A stretch of 64,000 nucleotides of DNA from CAWEYG01 sp050747885 (GTDB lineage: Bacteria; Acidobacteriota; Thermoanaerobaculia; UBA5066; DATFVB01). Numbering within the stretch: position 1 is the first letter of the stretch; each line of letters opens with the position of its first letter. The stretch covers positions 1 through 64,000 of the forward strand of contig JBOGJO010000034.1 of NCBI GenBank assembly GCA_050747885.1, written 5' to 3'. The notes under the pieces were generated by a model. The model did not search any database. It had not been told where the DNA came from and saw only the letters and a list, made by a program, of their open reading frames with translations. The translations under genes were made by a program, and so were the position numbers. Below are positions 1 to 9,938 of the stretch, piece after piece.

Positions 1-209
1 AAATTGGAAACCTCGAGCGTGGTCGAATAAAGGACGTTTCCCGAGCCGGGCAGCCGACCCACGACCGGCAGCAGGAGACCCAGCCCGCTGACGGTCGTGC
101 CCAGCGCGGGCTGGAAATTCTCGATCCGGATGGCGTCGCTTCCGGCCGCAAACCCGGCCGTCGAAAGGCCCGCCGCCAGCAGGGCAAAACCCGCCAGATT
201 CCTGTTCAT
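1..209 (-). CDS. Secreted protein of unknown function, N-terminal part
   Basis: The reading frame starts at an ATG (207-209) behind a strong AGGAGG ribosome site and runs off the left edge, so only 69 codons are visible. The first 22 or so residues form a signal peptide: a short basic start (MNRN), a hydrophobic Leu/Ala core, and a likely cleavage after an Ala-Gly-Phe-Ala-Ala stretch. The mature part has no recognisable motif. It lies upstream of and divergent from the small membrane protein at 342. The start is well supported; the function cannot be told from this fragment. Confidence 0.7.
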   Translation of the reverse strand, partial: MNRNLAGFALLAAGLSTAGFAAGSDAIRIENFQPALGTTVSGLGLLLPVVGRLPGSGNVLYSTTLEVSN

Positions 210-341
210 GGAACCTCCTCCTCGTGTGTTCTGCCCTGGAATTATCCGCCCGGGGGCGGGTCTTTTCAAATTCTTCTCGGAGTCTCCCGCCCCGGGGCCG
301 TCTGGTATGCCGTCCCGACGGGGAGTAAAGTCTGTGCCGTC

Positions 342-548
342 ATGACTTCAAAATCCCTCTTCCAGCCAATCCTTCTCGTTTCCGTCGGGTTGCTCGGGAT
401 CACCCTCGTGCCCTTCGTGCTGCGAGTGTCCCACTCCGCGCTGCTCTCCAACGACTTCGTTCGGGGCCTCTGGTACGGGCTCTGCCTCGGTCTCGAGATC
501 GTGGGGATCTATCGCCTGGGCAAGGCCAGAAACACGCCTTCGTCCTGA
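342..548 (+). CDS. Small two-helix membrane protein
   Basis: A 68-residue protein with two hydrophobic segments (about residues 8-27 and 40-58) separated by a short polar loop, ending in a basic tail. I do not recognise the family. No strong ribosome site precedes the ATG. The frame is convergent with the DinB-fold gene downstream. The main argument for its reality is the clean membrane-protein composition on this strand; the antisense frames in the same stretch are low-complexity Arg/Gly/Pro shadows. Confidence 0.5.
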   Translation: MTSKSLFQPILLVSVGLLGITLVPFVLRVSHSALLSNDFVRGLWYGLCLGLEIVGIYRLGKARNTPSS

Positions 549-574
549 CCCTTCGTTTCGGCCGGCGGAAATCG

Positions 575-1105
575 TTAAGGCTTCAGGTAGCGGTCGCGCA
601 GGATCCCTTCGTGGTGACGGACGTGCCCCACCATGATGGAGGCGAGCGCCCGAACCGTGAAGGGGTTTCCGCTCGCCGTGCCGGTGCGGCGCCAGGCCTC
701 CGGATCGAGCGTCTCGAAGAAGAGGATGTGGTCCTGGCGGAGGCGCTCGAACTCGCTCGTGAGATGGGCCAACCCGACTCCGGTCGGAGAAGTCCTCATG
801 AAGTCGTCCTGTTCGAAGCCCGGAAGCTCCGTCGCGGCGGCGCGGGCGAACCAGAAGGCTCGAAAAGCGAAAACCCGCTCTGAATCGACGATGTGCCTGA
901 GGACCTGCTCCACGGTCCACTTTTCCGGCGCGTACCGGTGCCCGGTTTTCGACTCGGCGATCGAACGCAGGAAAGAAAGAGTCGGGGAGAGTTGCGTCTC
1001 GAGCGCCAGAACGAGATCGGTCTCGGGCACGAGGGACGAGTACTTGTCGTAGTAGGGCGCGTACTCGCTCGAGATCGGGCGGCCGGAGACGACGGTTCCC
1101 TTCAT
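575..1105 (-). CDS. DinB-superfamily four-helix-bundle protein
   Basis: A 176-residue protein matching the DinB/YfiT-like metalloprotein fold, probably a metal-dependent thiol (bacillithiol or mycothiol type) transferase or damage-inducible protein. The three metal-ligand histidines are visible in the usual arrangement: one in the motif VLRHIVDSE (residues about 69-77) and a pair in GHVRHHEGIL near the C-terminus. Length is typical. This is the DinB helical family, not DNA polymerase IV, which is encoded separately at 34261. The substrate cannot be deduced. It is a monocistronic gene between convergent and tandem neighbours. Confidence 0.8.
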   Translation of the reverse strand: MKGTVVSGRPISSEYAPYYDKYSSLVPETDLVLALETQLSPTLSFLRSIAESKTGHRYAPEKWTVEQVLRHIVDSERVFAFRAFWFARAAATELPGFEQDDFMRTSPTGVGLAHLTSEFERLRQDHILFFETLDPEAWRRTGTASGNPFTVRALASIMVGHVRHHEGILRDRYLKP

Positions 1106-1256
1106 GGATTCACTTCGCTTTCTCGCCGTTTTGTGAACGATCGGCGGGAGACGGATCCTTCGACCCTTCTTCGAGGGTCGAGCGTTCGTTCGGTCGTCGT
1201 GGTCACTGGCGCGAATTGTACCGAGAACGGCGCGGCCGGCTGTCGGAAACTTGCTC

Positions 1257-3290
1257 TCAAGGCAGGGGCGTCACGCCGACGGAGCGGTCGAGCTCGGCCG
1301 GATCGAATCGCACGCCGTTCTTGACGACCATCATGACCCGCCGGATGTCTCCGATATGCGAGGTCGGATCGCCGTCAACAAGGATGAAATCGGCGAGCTT
1401 CCCGGCGTGCACCCAACCCAGCTCTCCATTCCTTCCCATCACCGTGGCGGCTCCGAGGGTCGCGAGCTGGAGGACCTTCGGGGCGGGAATTCCCGCTTCG
1501 ACGTAGAGCTCCAGTTCGCGGTCGAGAGTAAAGCCCGGCATGCCGTCCGTGCCGGCCACAACTGTGACTCCGGCGCGGTAAAGTTCGCCGACCATGCGGA
1601 GGAGCGCTCGGAACGAGTCGGCGTACAGCTTCTCTTTCCCCGCCGCCATCGGGAGACCGCTGTTGAGCAGAGACCTTCGAACCTGCGCGGGCAGCCGGGC
1701 GGCGACCGGCTCCAGGCTCGCCGCGACCGACGTGGGGCGTCCCAGGAACATGTCTTCGAAGACGGCGACCGTCGGGTCGCAGACGATGTCGTGCGTTTTG
1801 AGCAATGAGAGGAAAGACCGGAATTTCTCGGACGAGAAATCAAAACTCGCGGCGTGTTCGGCGACTTCCGTGAACCGCGCGGGCGTGCGCGTGTCCTTCA
1901 CTGTGTCGAAGAGAAAATTCAGAAACAGAAAATTCACGTGCTGGATCTCGTCGGCGCCATCCCGGACGAATTGTTCGGCCGTCATGAACGCCGGCACGTG
2001 TCCACTGACACGCAGACCCTTCGCGTGGGCCATCCGGGCGATTGCGGGAACCAGCTCCGGTTTGACCGAACTGTAGATCTTGATCTGCACGTAGCCGAGC
2101 TTCGCGTAGTTGTCGATGGCTTTGCGGGCTTCCTCTTCCGAGTCGGCGAAGACTTTCGTCGGGCCGGTGTACGGGCCGCGGCCGTCGAGGAGGCCCGCCA
2201 TCAGAATTCGGGGGCCGACGGATTCCCCGGTATCGAACTTGCGCCGCAGCGCGAGGAGACGGTCCGAATCGTTGGCGAGGTCGCGCACGGAGGTCACGCC
2301 GGAGGCCAAGTGGAGCACGCCGTCGGCGTCCCCGCCGAGGTGCACGTGCATGTCCCAGAGACCCGGGAGAAGAGTCTTTCCGCGGGCATCGACGACCTCG
2401 GCGCCCGGCGGCACCGGGACGTCGTTGGACGGGCCTGCCGCCTGGATGTGCTCTCCCGCGACGAGAACCGTCCAATCATGCCGGACAAGGGCCGTTTCGG
2501 AGTCGAAGAGCTCGGCGTGCGTCACGGCGAGGATTCCGGCCGGCCTGTGGGCGAGCGTCTTTTCCCGCGCCGCCGTTTCGGCCGCAGCGTCGGCGTCCTG
2601 CGCCTTCAACAGGTCGGGAACGGCCTTCTCCCAGCCTTTCTGGATCACCGTCATCCATCCGCTCGCCAGCGCGAAGAACTCCCGGTCCCCGTCGAGCCAG
2701 ACGGGAGTCGGAGTGAAATCGAGGCCGGAGATGAAATATTCCACGACGGTTCGCTTCCGGCCGCCCGCCTCGACGGCGAGCTCTCGGCCTTTTCGGATGG
2801 AGGCTTCGCCGTCCGGGAGAAGCGCGAGCTTTTCGCCGCGCGCCCGGAGCAGCGCGCGCGCGAGGAACCCGATCTCCTGTGGCGCGCCGTTCAAGCTCAG
2901 GTAGAACGCCTTGGGATCGGCGGGCTTCTCTCCGCTCTCGGACGCGCTTTTCCAGCGGGCCCTGCCGGCGGAAATGCCGAATTTTTCGTCCACGGGAACC
3001 TTCAGATAATTGACTCCCGAGATCCCGACTCCGGTCGGGATGCCGGACTCGTCGAGACGGAGACGGGACGTCAGCTTCGGGCCGCGGCCCCGATCGTTGA
3101 ATTCGAATTCGATCGTCCACTGGCCGCCAGGCAACGAGGTTGCGGTCTCGGTTCCGGCCGGCTGTTCCATCATCAGAACGGAGTACTCGGTCTTGCGGGA
3201 AGCCGCCTGGACCGGGGAAACCAAGGCCGAGAGGACGACAACCGCGAAAATGGCGGCCGCCACGGAAATTCTTGCCGGCAGGGTTTTCAT
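1257..3290 (-). CDS. Exported amidohydrolase (imidazolonepropionase-like)
   Basis: A 677-residue amidohydrolase-superfamily enzyme with a signal peptide (about residues 1-29, ending in VQA-A), so it acts in the periplasm or outside the cell. About 250 N-terminal residues are not part of the catalytic fold and resemble a lipid-binding or DUF-type beta domain. The TIM-barrel hydrolase starts with a beta-sandwich strand (AGEHIQAAGPS) followed by the metal motif HVHLGG. Further metal ligands are seen in SGHVPA, DEIQHVNF and AGTDGMPG. It closes with the typical LADFILVDGDP strand. Such enzymes hydrolyse cyclic amides or dipeptides; the substrate here is unknown. Confidence 0.85.
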   Translation of the reverse strand: MKTLPARISVAAAIFAVVVLSALVSPVQAASRKTEYSVLMMEQPAGTETATSLPGGQWTIEFEFNDRGRGPKLTSRLRLDESGIPTGVGISGVNYLKVPVDEKFGISAGRARWKSASESGEKPADPKAFYLSLNGAPQEIGFLARALLRARGEKLALLPDGEASIRKGRELAVEAGGRKRTVVEYFISGLDFTPTPVWLDGDREFFALASGWMTVIQKGWEKAVPDLLKAQDADAAAETAAREKTLAHRPAGILAVTHAELFDSETALVRHDWTVLVAGEHIQAAGPSNDVPVPPGAEVVDARGKTLLPGLWDMHVHLGGDADGVLHLASGVTSVRDLANDSDRLLALRRKFDTGESVGPRILMAGLLDGRGPYTGPTKVFADSEEEARKAIDNYAKLGYVQIKIYSSVKPELVPAIARMAHAKGLRVSGHVPAFMTAEQFVRDGADEIQHVNFLFLNFLFDTVKDTRTPARFTEVAEHAASFDFSSEKFRSFLSLLKTHDIVCDPTVAVFEDMFLGRPTSVAASLEPVAARLPAQVRRSLLNSGLPMAAGKEKLYADSFRALLRMVGELYRAGVTVVAGTDGMPGFTLDRELELYVEAGIPAPKVLQLATLGAATVMGRNGELGWVHAGKLADFILVDGDPTSHIGDIRRVMMVVKNGVRFDPAELDRSVGVTPLP

Positions 3291-3386
3291 GAAATCACCT
3301 CGCTTTGATTGACGGCGAAGAATACACCGAGCGGGCCGCGATTCGGAACGCCCGGCGATCGCTCCGCCGAGCTCGTCGCCCGAAAG

Positions 3387-5677
3387 TCATCGCTGAAAAG
3401 CATACGAGAGCTTCAGAAAAATCGATCGTGAGCTGGGTCGGAGTCTTCCGAACGCGTCCCCTTCGCGCTCGTCGCCGTAGCCCAGGAACGCCACGGTCTG
3501 CCAGTTCCAGCGATACGCGAGGAGCGCCGAACCGCTGAAGCTCGATTGCTCCGGCGCCACGGCCGGGATGTAGAGAGCGGGGTCCCGCCGGGCCGAGAAA
3601 TACTGCCCGATCGCCCGCGCAAAGCATTTCGAGGAGAAGTTGTACGTCGCCTTGAGCCGGGCGATCTCGGCGGTGAAAAGACGGCGGCGGGCGCCGCCGG
3701 AATCGACGTCGAGCCACTGTCGGTCGCCGTTGAAATCGAGCTGCAGGCGCGCCGTCGGCTTGACGGTTGCGGTAAGGCTCAACTCTCCGCCGCGTCCGGG
3801 CCGCGCGTTGACGGAGTCGGGACTGTCACCCAGGAAGCCGGACAGAGAGATCCGGGAAAAAACGCGGCCAGGATCGATGGACAGGCCGTACACGGTGAGC
3901 TGCAAATTGGAATCGACGACGGTTTCCCGGATCCGATCTTTCTCCCGGACCGTCAGATCGATCTCGCCGCCGAGATTTCGGATCCCGCTCGGGGCGGCGT
4001 AGAAGCCGCATTGCCTCTGAACCAGGGCTCCGCCGGGTCGAGAGAAGTAGTCGCAATAGATTCCGCCCTGAAGCTGGGAGAGGGCCCCCAGGTCGTAAAC
4101 GTTGCGCGCCGCGACGACCTTCTCATGGCGGATCCCCACCTGAGGGATGAAGCCGTCGTCGGCGCGAAAACCGTCGCCGAGATCCTCGTGAAGCACCTGA
4201 AAGTGCCATTGAGGGTCATTGTGGGACCACCGCAGCGAGAGCGCCCGGGAGAAGAATTGCCGACCGACCCAACCGGAGAAGAGGTCGGGTCGGTCGGGGG
4301 TTCGGGTGTCGCTCACGAGGAACTGACCCGTGAGCGTGTCATGCGCGCCGCCGCGCCACTGAGAGTCGGCGCCAAAGACGCGGTTGTGCCCGCCGCCCGC
4401 GGCCGGGGAGTTTTCCCGATCCGTGAAGAGCAGGCCCGCGAACGACGTTCCGAGGTCTTTCCTGAGCCTTCCGACGGCCGCGATCGAAGAGCCGTCCTGC
4501 GGCGCAGAGGCCGATTCGGTGGGACCCGGAATGACGACGGTTCCGCCGCCCCTGTCCTGGGCCACGAGCAGGGTGTACGACGAATCGTCCCATCGCCCCG
4601 TCGCGCGGGCCCCCCACCGCGGCGACGTGATCGTGCGAGTGGAAATCGCCGAGAACGGTGTTTGAAGGAGATCGACGCCCTCCAGAAAGAAAGGGCGCTT
4701 TTCCGGAAAGGTCAGCGCGAACCGGTTGTTGACCGAGATCTGGCCGACGTCGGATTCGACCTGGGAGAAATCCGGGTTGATCGTGGCGTCGAGGGCCGTG
4801 GCTGCCGACGGCGTCCATTTGAGGTCGATTCCCCCGTTGCCTCGGATCGGGCGGTTGCGAAGAATCCCGCCCGCGGCGTTCGCGGGAAGGGAGTTTTCAG
4901 AAAGCGTCGCATAGGGCGCCGCCACGAAGTGGCCTCCCTTCGGAAGGTCGAGGAGACCCGTCAGCGACGTCGAACGGCACACGAGGCAATTCGAGTTGCG
5001 AGGGATCGCGGCACTGGAGAATGTGTGGCGAAAATTTCTCGGATAGTTTCTTTGAATCAAGACACCCCAATCCTTTGCGGAGTCGCCGGAGTACCGCAGT
5101 GAGGAAAAAGGGATTCGGACCTCCGCCTGCCAGCCCGTGGAGCTGATGCGGGCGTCGGAATCGAAGAAGAAATCCGGCGTGAGGTCCTCGCTCAAACTGG
5201 CGTCGGCGAACACGCCGTCGGTCTGCTGCCCCCGGGGGTTGACGCGGAATTCCATGGCGGATCGCCGTCCTCCCCGAGTGTCGAGGAATACCGTCACGCT
5301 GTCGTCGCTCGTCGAGATGTTGTCCCGATCGACACGTGGAGCGCGAATCCTCCACGGCTCCGGGTCCGAGCAGAGGAAGCCGAGATAGAGGTATTGCCGG
5401 TTGTAGGCGAGGATGACGACGGTCGAGACAGTCGGAGGATGTTGTCGCCGGGAGAGGTCTCGGCGAACGCTTCGATTCGGGCAGCTCCGTTCCAACCGGG
5501 GTCCGAGAGGTCGCCGTCGATCCGGATCGGTCCGGCAGCGCGGTGGATTTCGACCGCCGGGCCGCCGGGCAGCGGGGCGCCCGACAGCAACGCTGTCAGC
5601 AGCCAGAGAAATCCGGCGAGCAGGGCCTTCAGGGGAGCGCCTCTGCCGCGAGACTCCCCGAGGCCCCCCCTTCCCAC
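3387..5677 (-). pseudogene. CBM9-like/DUF5916 surface protein, frameshifted near the N-terminus
   Basis: Two overlapping frames together make one protein of about 760 residues. The first (from 5677, or more likely a CTG at 5632 that overlaps the upstream stop) gives a signal peptide and the start of a carbohydrate-binding family 9-like domain (IRIDGDLSDPGWNGA). The second, beginning around 5440, supplies the rest of that domain (VVILAYNRQYLYLGF) and a long beta-barrel-like C-terminal part ending in an aromatic strand (KLSYAFQR). The change of frame falls at 5435-5440; adding one C there restores a continuous family-like sequence. It follows the carrier gene at 5629 and is probably co-transcribed with it. 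Either a real lesion or a one-base sequence error. Confidence 0.75.
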
Positions 5678-6864
5678 CGCGCCCCGATCCGGAAGCTCAG
5701 CGCGGTCCAGAGGACGCCAATCGGAATCGCGAACGCGACGGTCTGCGCCAGCGAGACTCCCCGGCCGTGCAGCGCCGAAAGAACCCAGGCGCTGGCCGCG
5801 TCACTTCCGCGGTAGACGATCGTGTCGAGGACGCTCTTGGCCTTGTAACGGGTCTCCGCGTCGAGGGACACGAAAAGGACTTCGCGAGCCGGGCGACCCA
5901 CGGCGAAATGCAGGGCCCGGTGGACGACCATCAGCGAAACGAGGACGCCGAGACCGGGCGCCGCGAGAAGGCCGGCAAAGCCGAGCGTCACGGCTCCCGC
6001 CACGAAGGCCAATCCTGCGCCGACGCCCCATCGACGCAGCAGAGGGCCGGTGGCGCTGAGTTGGAGGAAGACGGAGAGACCGTTCACGGCGAGGTCGATC
6101 AGGGCGAAGAGACGCGTGCGCTCTCCCGGGGAAGACACGGCTTTGCCGACGATCTCGACCTGGGCGAAGTACAGGACCGTGGACAGGAAGGACGTGCAGA
6201 CGACGATTCCGGCGATGCCGCGCAGGAACGGGGATCGCAGGGATCGAGAAATGCCGGAAAGGGCGCGTCCGCCGATTGGCGATGCGTCGATGCCGGAGAG
6301 CAGCGTCCTCGAGATTCCGAAACACAGGAGCAGGAACGAGGCCGCCAGGACCAGAAGGATCGCGGGTCCTCCGACCCGGGGTGCGAGCCACGCCGTCACG
6401 GCGGGTCCGGCGAGCGCTCCCGCACTGCCTCCCGCGGCGACGAACCCGAAATGTCTCTTCGCCTCTTCACGGTTGAAAAGGTCCGACATGAGGCTCCAGG
6501 AAATCGAGATGGCAAAAAGGCTGAACACGTTGAGCAGGATGAAAAAGGCGGGAACAGCGGCCCGGAGCGCTGCGGCGCTTCCCGGGAGAGACGCGAAAAC
6601 GAGGAACGTCGCCGCGAACACGAGATGTGCCGCGGGAAGAAAGCGCCGCCGGGGCAGGCGGCCGGCGAGCCAGCCGAAGAGGGCGACGCAGAGGCCGATC
6701 GCGACGAACGTGCCCGAAAAGAGCCACGGGAGCTTTCCGACGCCCTCCCGAACGCTCATCTCGTCGCGAAGCGGACGCAAGAGGGAATAGCTTGCCAGAA
6801 GAGCGAAGAAATACAGGAACGAGAGCCGGGCTCTTCGGGAGATCGGCCGATCCCGGGGCGCCAT
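5629..6864 (-). CDS. MFS carrier of the NTP/NDP-exchange-like family
   Basis: A 411-residue integral membrane protein with about twelve hydrophobic segments. The first helix carries LLRPLRDEM, the signature of the MFS branch related to ATP:ADP translocases (NTP/NDP exchange transporter family). Members in free-living bacteria are widespread but mostly uncharacterised, so nucleotide transport is only a family-level suggestion. It starts 3 bp after the aldo/keto reductase stop and its end overlaps the start of the CBM9-like gene, which suggests a three-gene operon read right to left. Confidence 0.8.
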   Translation of the reverse strand: MAPRDRPISRRARLSFLYFFALLASYSLLRPLRDEMSVREGVGKLPWLFSGTFVAIGLCVALFGWLAGRLPRRRFLPAAHLVFAATFLVFASLPGSAAALRAAVPAFFILLNVFSLFAISISWSLMSDLFNREEAKRHFGFVAAGGSAGALAGPAVTAWLAPRVGGPAILLVLAASFLLLCFGISRTLLSGIDASPIGGRALSGISRSLRSPFLRGIAGIVVCTSFLSTVLYFAQVEIVGKAVSSPGERTRLFALIDLAVNGLSVFLQLSATGPLLRRWGVGAGLAFVAGAVTLGFAGLLAAPGLGVLVSLMVVHRALHFAVGRPAREVLFVSLDAETRYKAKSVLDTIVYRGSDAASAWVLSALHGRGVSLAQTVAFAIPIGVLWTALSFRIGARWEGGASGSLAAEALP

Positions 6865-6867
6865 GCT

Positions 6868-7806
6868 TCAATACCCGCCGACGAGGTCCGCCATCCGCTG
6901 GCGGAGCCTTTCGTTCGGGAGCTCTCCCCGGCCGGCTCCGAGGTTGTCCTCCAGGTGCCTCGGATCGTCCGTCGCGGGGATCACGCAGGTCACGGCGGGG
7001 TTTCCCAGTATCCATTTCAGGAAGAACTGGGCCCAGGACCGGGCGTCGACGTCGGCGGCCCAGTCCGGAAGAGGGCGTTTTCCGACGCGGCGAAACAGCT
7101 CTCCTTCCGCAAACGGTCGGTTCGCGATTACGGCGACGCCCCGGTCGGCGGCAAGTGGAAGCAGCCGTTCCCCGGCCTTCCTTTCCAGCAGCGAATAGTT
7201 GATCTGAACGAAGTCGAGCTTTTGGGAACGCAGGACCCGCTCGACCTCTTCGTCAGCGCTTTCGAGGTAATGAGTGATTCCGACGTATCGGACGCGGCCC
7301 TGCGCCTTCCATTCCAACAGCGTCGGAAGCTGGGTGCGAACATCGACCAGGTTGTGAACCTGCATCAGGTCGATGCGGTCGACACCGAGCGATCGGAAGG
7401 ACCGCTCCATCTGTTCGATTCCCGCCTGTCTTCCCTCGGTCCAGACTTTGTCGGCGAGGAAGAGGGACTTGCGCAGACGGCGCCTCGCGACCATCTCCCC
7501 GAGGACCGCTTCGGATCGGCCGTACATCGGGGAGCCGTCGATCAACCCTCCGGGGTTTCGAGCGAAAAGCGAAAGGACTTCCTCCAGGCGCCCGGTCTGC
7601 CGGGCCGACGCGCCGACATCGAAAGTCCGCCAGGTTCCGAGGCCGACGACGGGAAGAAGCTCCCCGGTGGCGGGTATCGGGCGCGAGCGAGACTTGTCGC
7701 GGGAAAGAACGGGTCGCGCGCCGAACAGCCCGCAGGCGGCCAATCCCGCCAGTCCAAGCGCCTCGCGCCGAGAGAGTCCTTCCCGATCCGCCATCGGGGC
7801 GGACAC
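6868..7806 (-). CDS. Tat-exported aldo/keto reductase
   Basis: A 312-residue aldo/keto reductase. The N-terminus has a twin-arginine signal (SRREALGLAGLAACGLF, about residues 12-28), so the enzyme is probably exported folded with its NADP(H) or as a cofactor-retaining protein. The catalytic tetrad is visible in order: Asp in LIDGSPMYG with its Tyr, Lys in LADKVWTEG, and His in MQVHNL. The C-terminal cofactor-binding stretch (VTCVIPATDDPRHLEDN) is intact. First gene of an operon with the carrier at 5629. The substrate is unknown. Confidence 0.85.
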   Translation of the reverse strand: MSAPMADREGLSRREALGLAGLAACGLFGARPVLSRDKSRSRPIPATGELLPVVGLGTWRTFDVGASARQTGRLEEVLSLFARNPGGLIDGSPMYGRSEAVLGEMVARRRLRKSLFLADKVWTEGRQAGIEQMERSFRSLGVDRIDLMQVHNLVDVRTQLPTLLEWKAQGRVRYVGITHYLESADEEVERVLRSQKLDFVQINYSLLERKAGERLLPLAADRGVAVIANRPFAEGELFRRVGKRPLPDWAADVDARSWAQFFLKWILGNPAVTCVIPATDDPRHLEDNLGAGRGELPNERLRQRMADLVGGY

Positions 7807-7883
7807 TAGGACCCGGGCGGCCCGGGCGGGAAGGTTTTGCGTTCAGGCGAGTGAGGGGTCGATGAACCGGGGATCGGTCGCGA

Positions 7884-8666
7884 TCAGGCGCCGGGCCCCG
7901 TCAGCCGGTCGATGGCCGCCCGAAAGGTCCGGGAGAGCCGCAGCTCCGTTCCGTCGCGAAGCAGAACGGCGTAGTCCCCGTTCTCGAAGGAACGCAGCTC
8001 CTGGACCCGATCCACGTTCACGATCGTCGACCGGTGGATGCGCAGGAATTTCCGCGGGCCGAGAGTCTTTTCGGCGCCCGCCATCGTTTCCCGGACGAGC
8101 CAGGCTTTCGTGCCGGCGTGCAGCTTCACGTAGTCGCCCTCGGCCTGCACCCAATCGATTTCGGCGTGGCGGACCAGGATCATCCTTCCCTTCGATCGGA
8201 CGACATAGTGGTCCGCCGCGGGTGTCCGGCGTTTTCCCTCCCGGGAGATCATCTCCCCGACCACCGAGGCCACGCGGCGTCCGATTTCGCCGTCGCGTTC
8301 GCGCGCGATGGTCCGAAGGGCGCGGGCCAGCGTCTCCGCGAAGCGCTCCTCGTCGATCGGTTTCAACAGGTAATCGAGGGCGTGGACTTCGAAGGCGCGA
8401 ACGGCGTAGCGGTCGAACGCCGTCACGAAGACGACGTGGGGCCGCTCCTCTTCGCCGATCGCGGCCAGGACGTCGAAACCCGAAAGCCCGGGCATCTGCA
8501 CGTCGAGAAACAGGAGGTCGGGCCGCAGGCGGCGCACGGAATCGATCGCTTCGCGGCCATTGGCGCACGCGGCGACCACCTCGACGCTTCCGGACTTCTC
8601 GAGCCGCGAGACGACGCCCCGGCGGCCGAGCGCCTCGTCGTCCACCACGATGGCGCGGTAGGTCAT
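7884..8666 (-). CDS. LytTR-family response regulator
   Basis: A 260-residue two-domain response regulator. Residues about 4-120 are the receiver domain, with acidic pocket residues in VVDDE, the phosphoacceptor Asp in FLDVQMPG and the conserved Lys in LLKPIDEE. Residues about 155-258 are a LytTR DNA-binding domain (IDWVQAEGDYVKLH, FLRIHRSTIVNV). I chose the ATG at 8664-8666 because it begins just before the receiver domain and lies 4 bp from the end of the histidine kinase gene; longer in-frame starts would invade that gene. Together they form a two-component system; targets are not evident nearby. Confidence 0.92.
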   Translation of the reverse strand: MTYRAIVVDDEALGRRGVVSRLEKSGSVEVVAACANGREAIDSVRRLRPDLLFLDVQMPGLSGFDVLAAIGEEERPHVVFVTAFDRYAVRAFEVHALDYLLKPIDEERFAETLARALRTIARERDGEIGRRVASVVGEMISREGKRRTPAADHYVVRSKGRMILVRHAEIDWVQAEGDYVKLHAGTKAWLVRETMAGAEKTLGPRKFLRIHRSTIVNVDRVQELRSFENGDYAVLLRDGTELRLSRTFRAAIDRLTGPGA

Positions 8667-8670
8667 CCGC

Positions 8671-9822
8671 TCAGCCCTCCGCCGGAGAGTGCCGCCATGG
8701 CAATCGGACGGAAACGGCCATTCCGCCCCGCGCGCTGCGTCCGAGCCGAAGCTCCGCGTCGGAGCCGTACAGCTCGAGGAGACGAGTCCGGGTATTCGAC
8801 AGGCCCACGCCCGCGCGCGGCGGCTCGCCGATCGAGAGTCCCGGCCCGTCGTCCTCGACGTCGAGCACGAGACACCCGTCCTGCCGGCGCGCCGCCACCG
8901 AGATCGAGCCGCCGGCTTCCCGGACCTGAACACCGTGCCGCACGGCGTTTTCGACGAGTGGCTGCAGGATCATCGGGGGAACGAGGGCGTCGCCCGTCCC
9001 CGGGTCCATGGCGATTGCGACCTTCAACCTCTCGCCGAATCGGATCTCCTCGATTTCCAGGTACTGGCGCGCGAAGTCGATTTCTTCCGCGAGGGGGATC
9101 TCCTCGCACTCCGGCCTCTCCAGGGTCGCGCGCAAGAAATCGCCGAGGCGGGACAGCATCCGGTTCGCCTCGGGGCCCCGCGAGTCCGCGACGAGCGTGG
9201 AAATCGCGTTCAACGTGTTGAAAAGGAAGTGCGGGTTCAGTTGAAAACGAAGGGCTCGCAAGCGAGCCGCGTGCGCCAGGGATTCCGCTCTCAAGGCTCG
9301 CTCGCGCTGCTCGAGGAGATCGAGATACGCCGGGATGCCGAAATACAGGGCGCTCCACGCGAGAAGAAGGAAGAAGTAATAAATCGTGTTGAGAAAATCC
9401 GGAAAGCTCGCCGCCGCCCGGGCAAGAGAGTCGGGCGCCCTCCGGCCGAAAGCCTCGAGGACGAAGTGCTGGGCGGCCATCCAAACGCCGGCGCCCGCAA
9501 ACGACACGGGAATCGCGGAGGCGACGAGCGCGGGAACCGGCAAACCGCGCCGCGCACCGGACCGATAGGCGAGCCGGAGCCCGAGGGTGACGGCGAAACC
9601 GAGAACCGTGAGGCTGGATTTGTTCAACAGGGTATACGCGGTCGTCCATTGGGAGAGCCCGGCCGCGACCATGGCCGCTCCGAAAAGGCCCCAGCCGGAG
9701 GCCTGGAGGATCCAGAACAGCGAGCGGCGATTCGGGCGTTTCAGTCGGAAGCTCCCCGCGTCATGACGCGAGGGAAACTGTAGCACGCGTCTTCCGGGGT
9801 CCGGCCGTGAGCCCGGGCCCAT
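8671..9822 (-). CDS. LytS/YehU-type sensor histidine kinase
   Basis: A membrane-bound sensor kinase of up to 383 residues. Four hydrophobic segments occupy roughly residues 35-165, followed by a coiled linker (LLEQRERALRAESL) and the His_kinase domain with its phosphorylated His in QLNPHFLFNTLN. The ATP-binding domain shows the N box (PLVENAVRHG) and G boxes (VEDDGPGLS, GVGLSNTRTRL). The first 30 residues are not conserved-looking, and an internal GTG at 9784-9786 is an equally good start. It is directly upstream of, and surely co-expressed with, the LytTR regulator. Confidence 0.9.
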   Translation of the reverse strand: MGPGSRPDPGRRVLQFPSRHDAGSFRLKRPNRRSLFWILQASGWGLFGAAMVAAGLSQWTTAYTLLNKSSLTVLGFAVTLGLRLAYRSGARRGLPVPALVASAIPVSFAGAGVWMAAQHFVLEAFGRRAPDSLARAAASFPDFLNTIYYFFLLLAWSALYFGIPAYLDLLEQRERALRAESLAHAARLRALRFQLNPHFLFNTLNAISTLVADSRGPEANRMLSRLGDFLRATLERPECEEIPLAEEIDFARQYLEIEEIRFGERLKVAIAMDPGTGDALVPPMILQPLVENAVRHGVQVREAGGSISVAARRQDGCLVLDVEDDGPGLSIGEPPRAGVGLSNTRTRLLELYGSDAELRLGRSARGGMAVSVRLPWRHSPAEG

Positions 9823-9938
9823 GAAGCGTCGACGCGCCCGACCGCGCCGACCTTCGCCGCTGAATTGAAGCGACTCCGGGCAAGATCATGGTAGCGGCCG
9901 CACGTTGGGGACGGCTACGCTCGACCTCAGAGGTTGAA

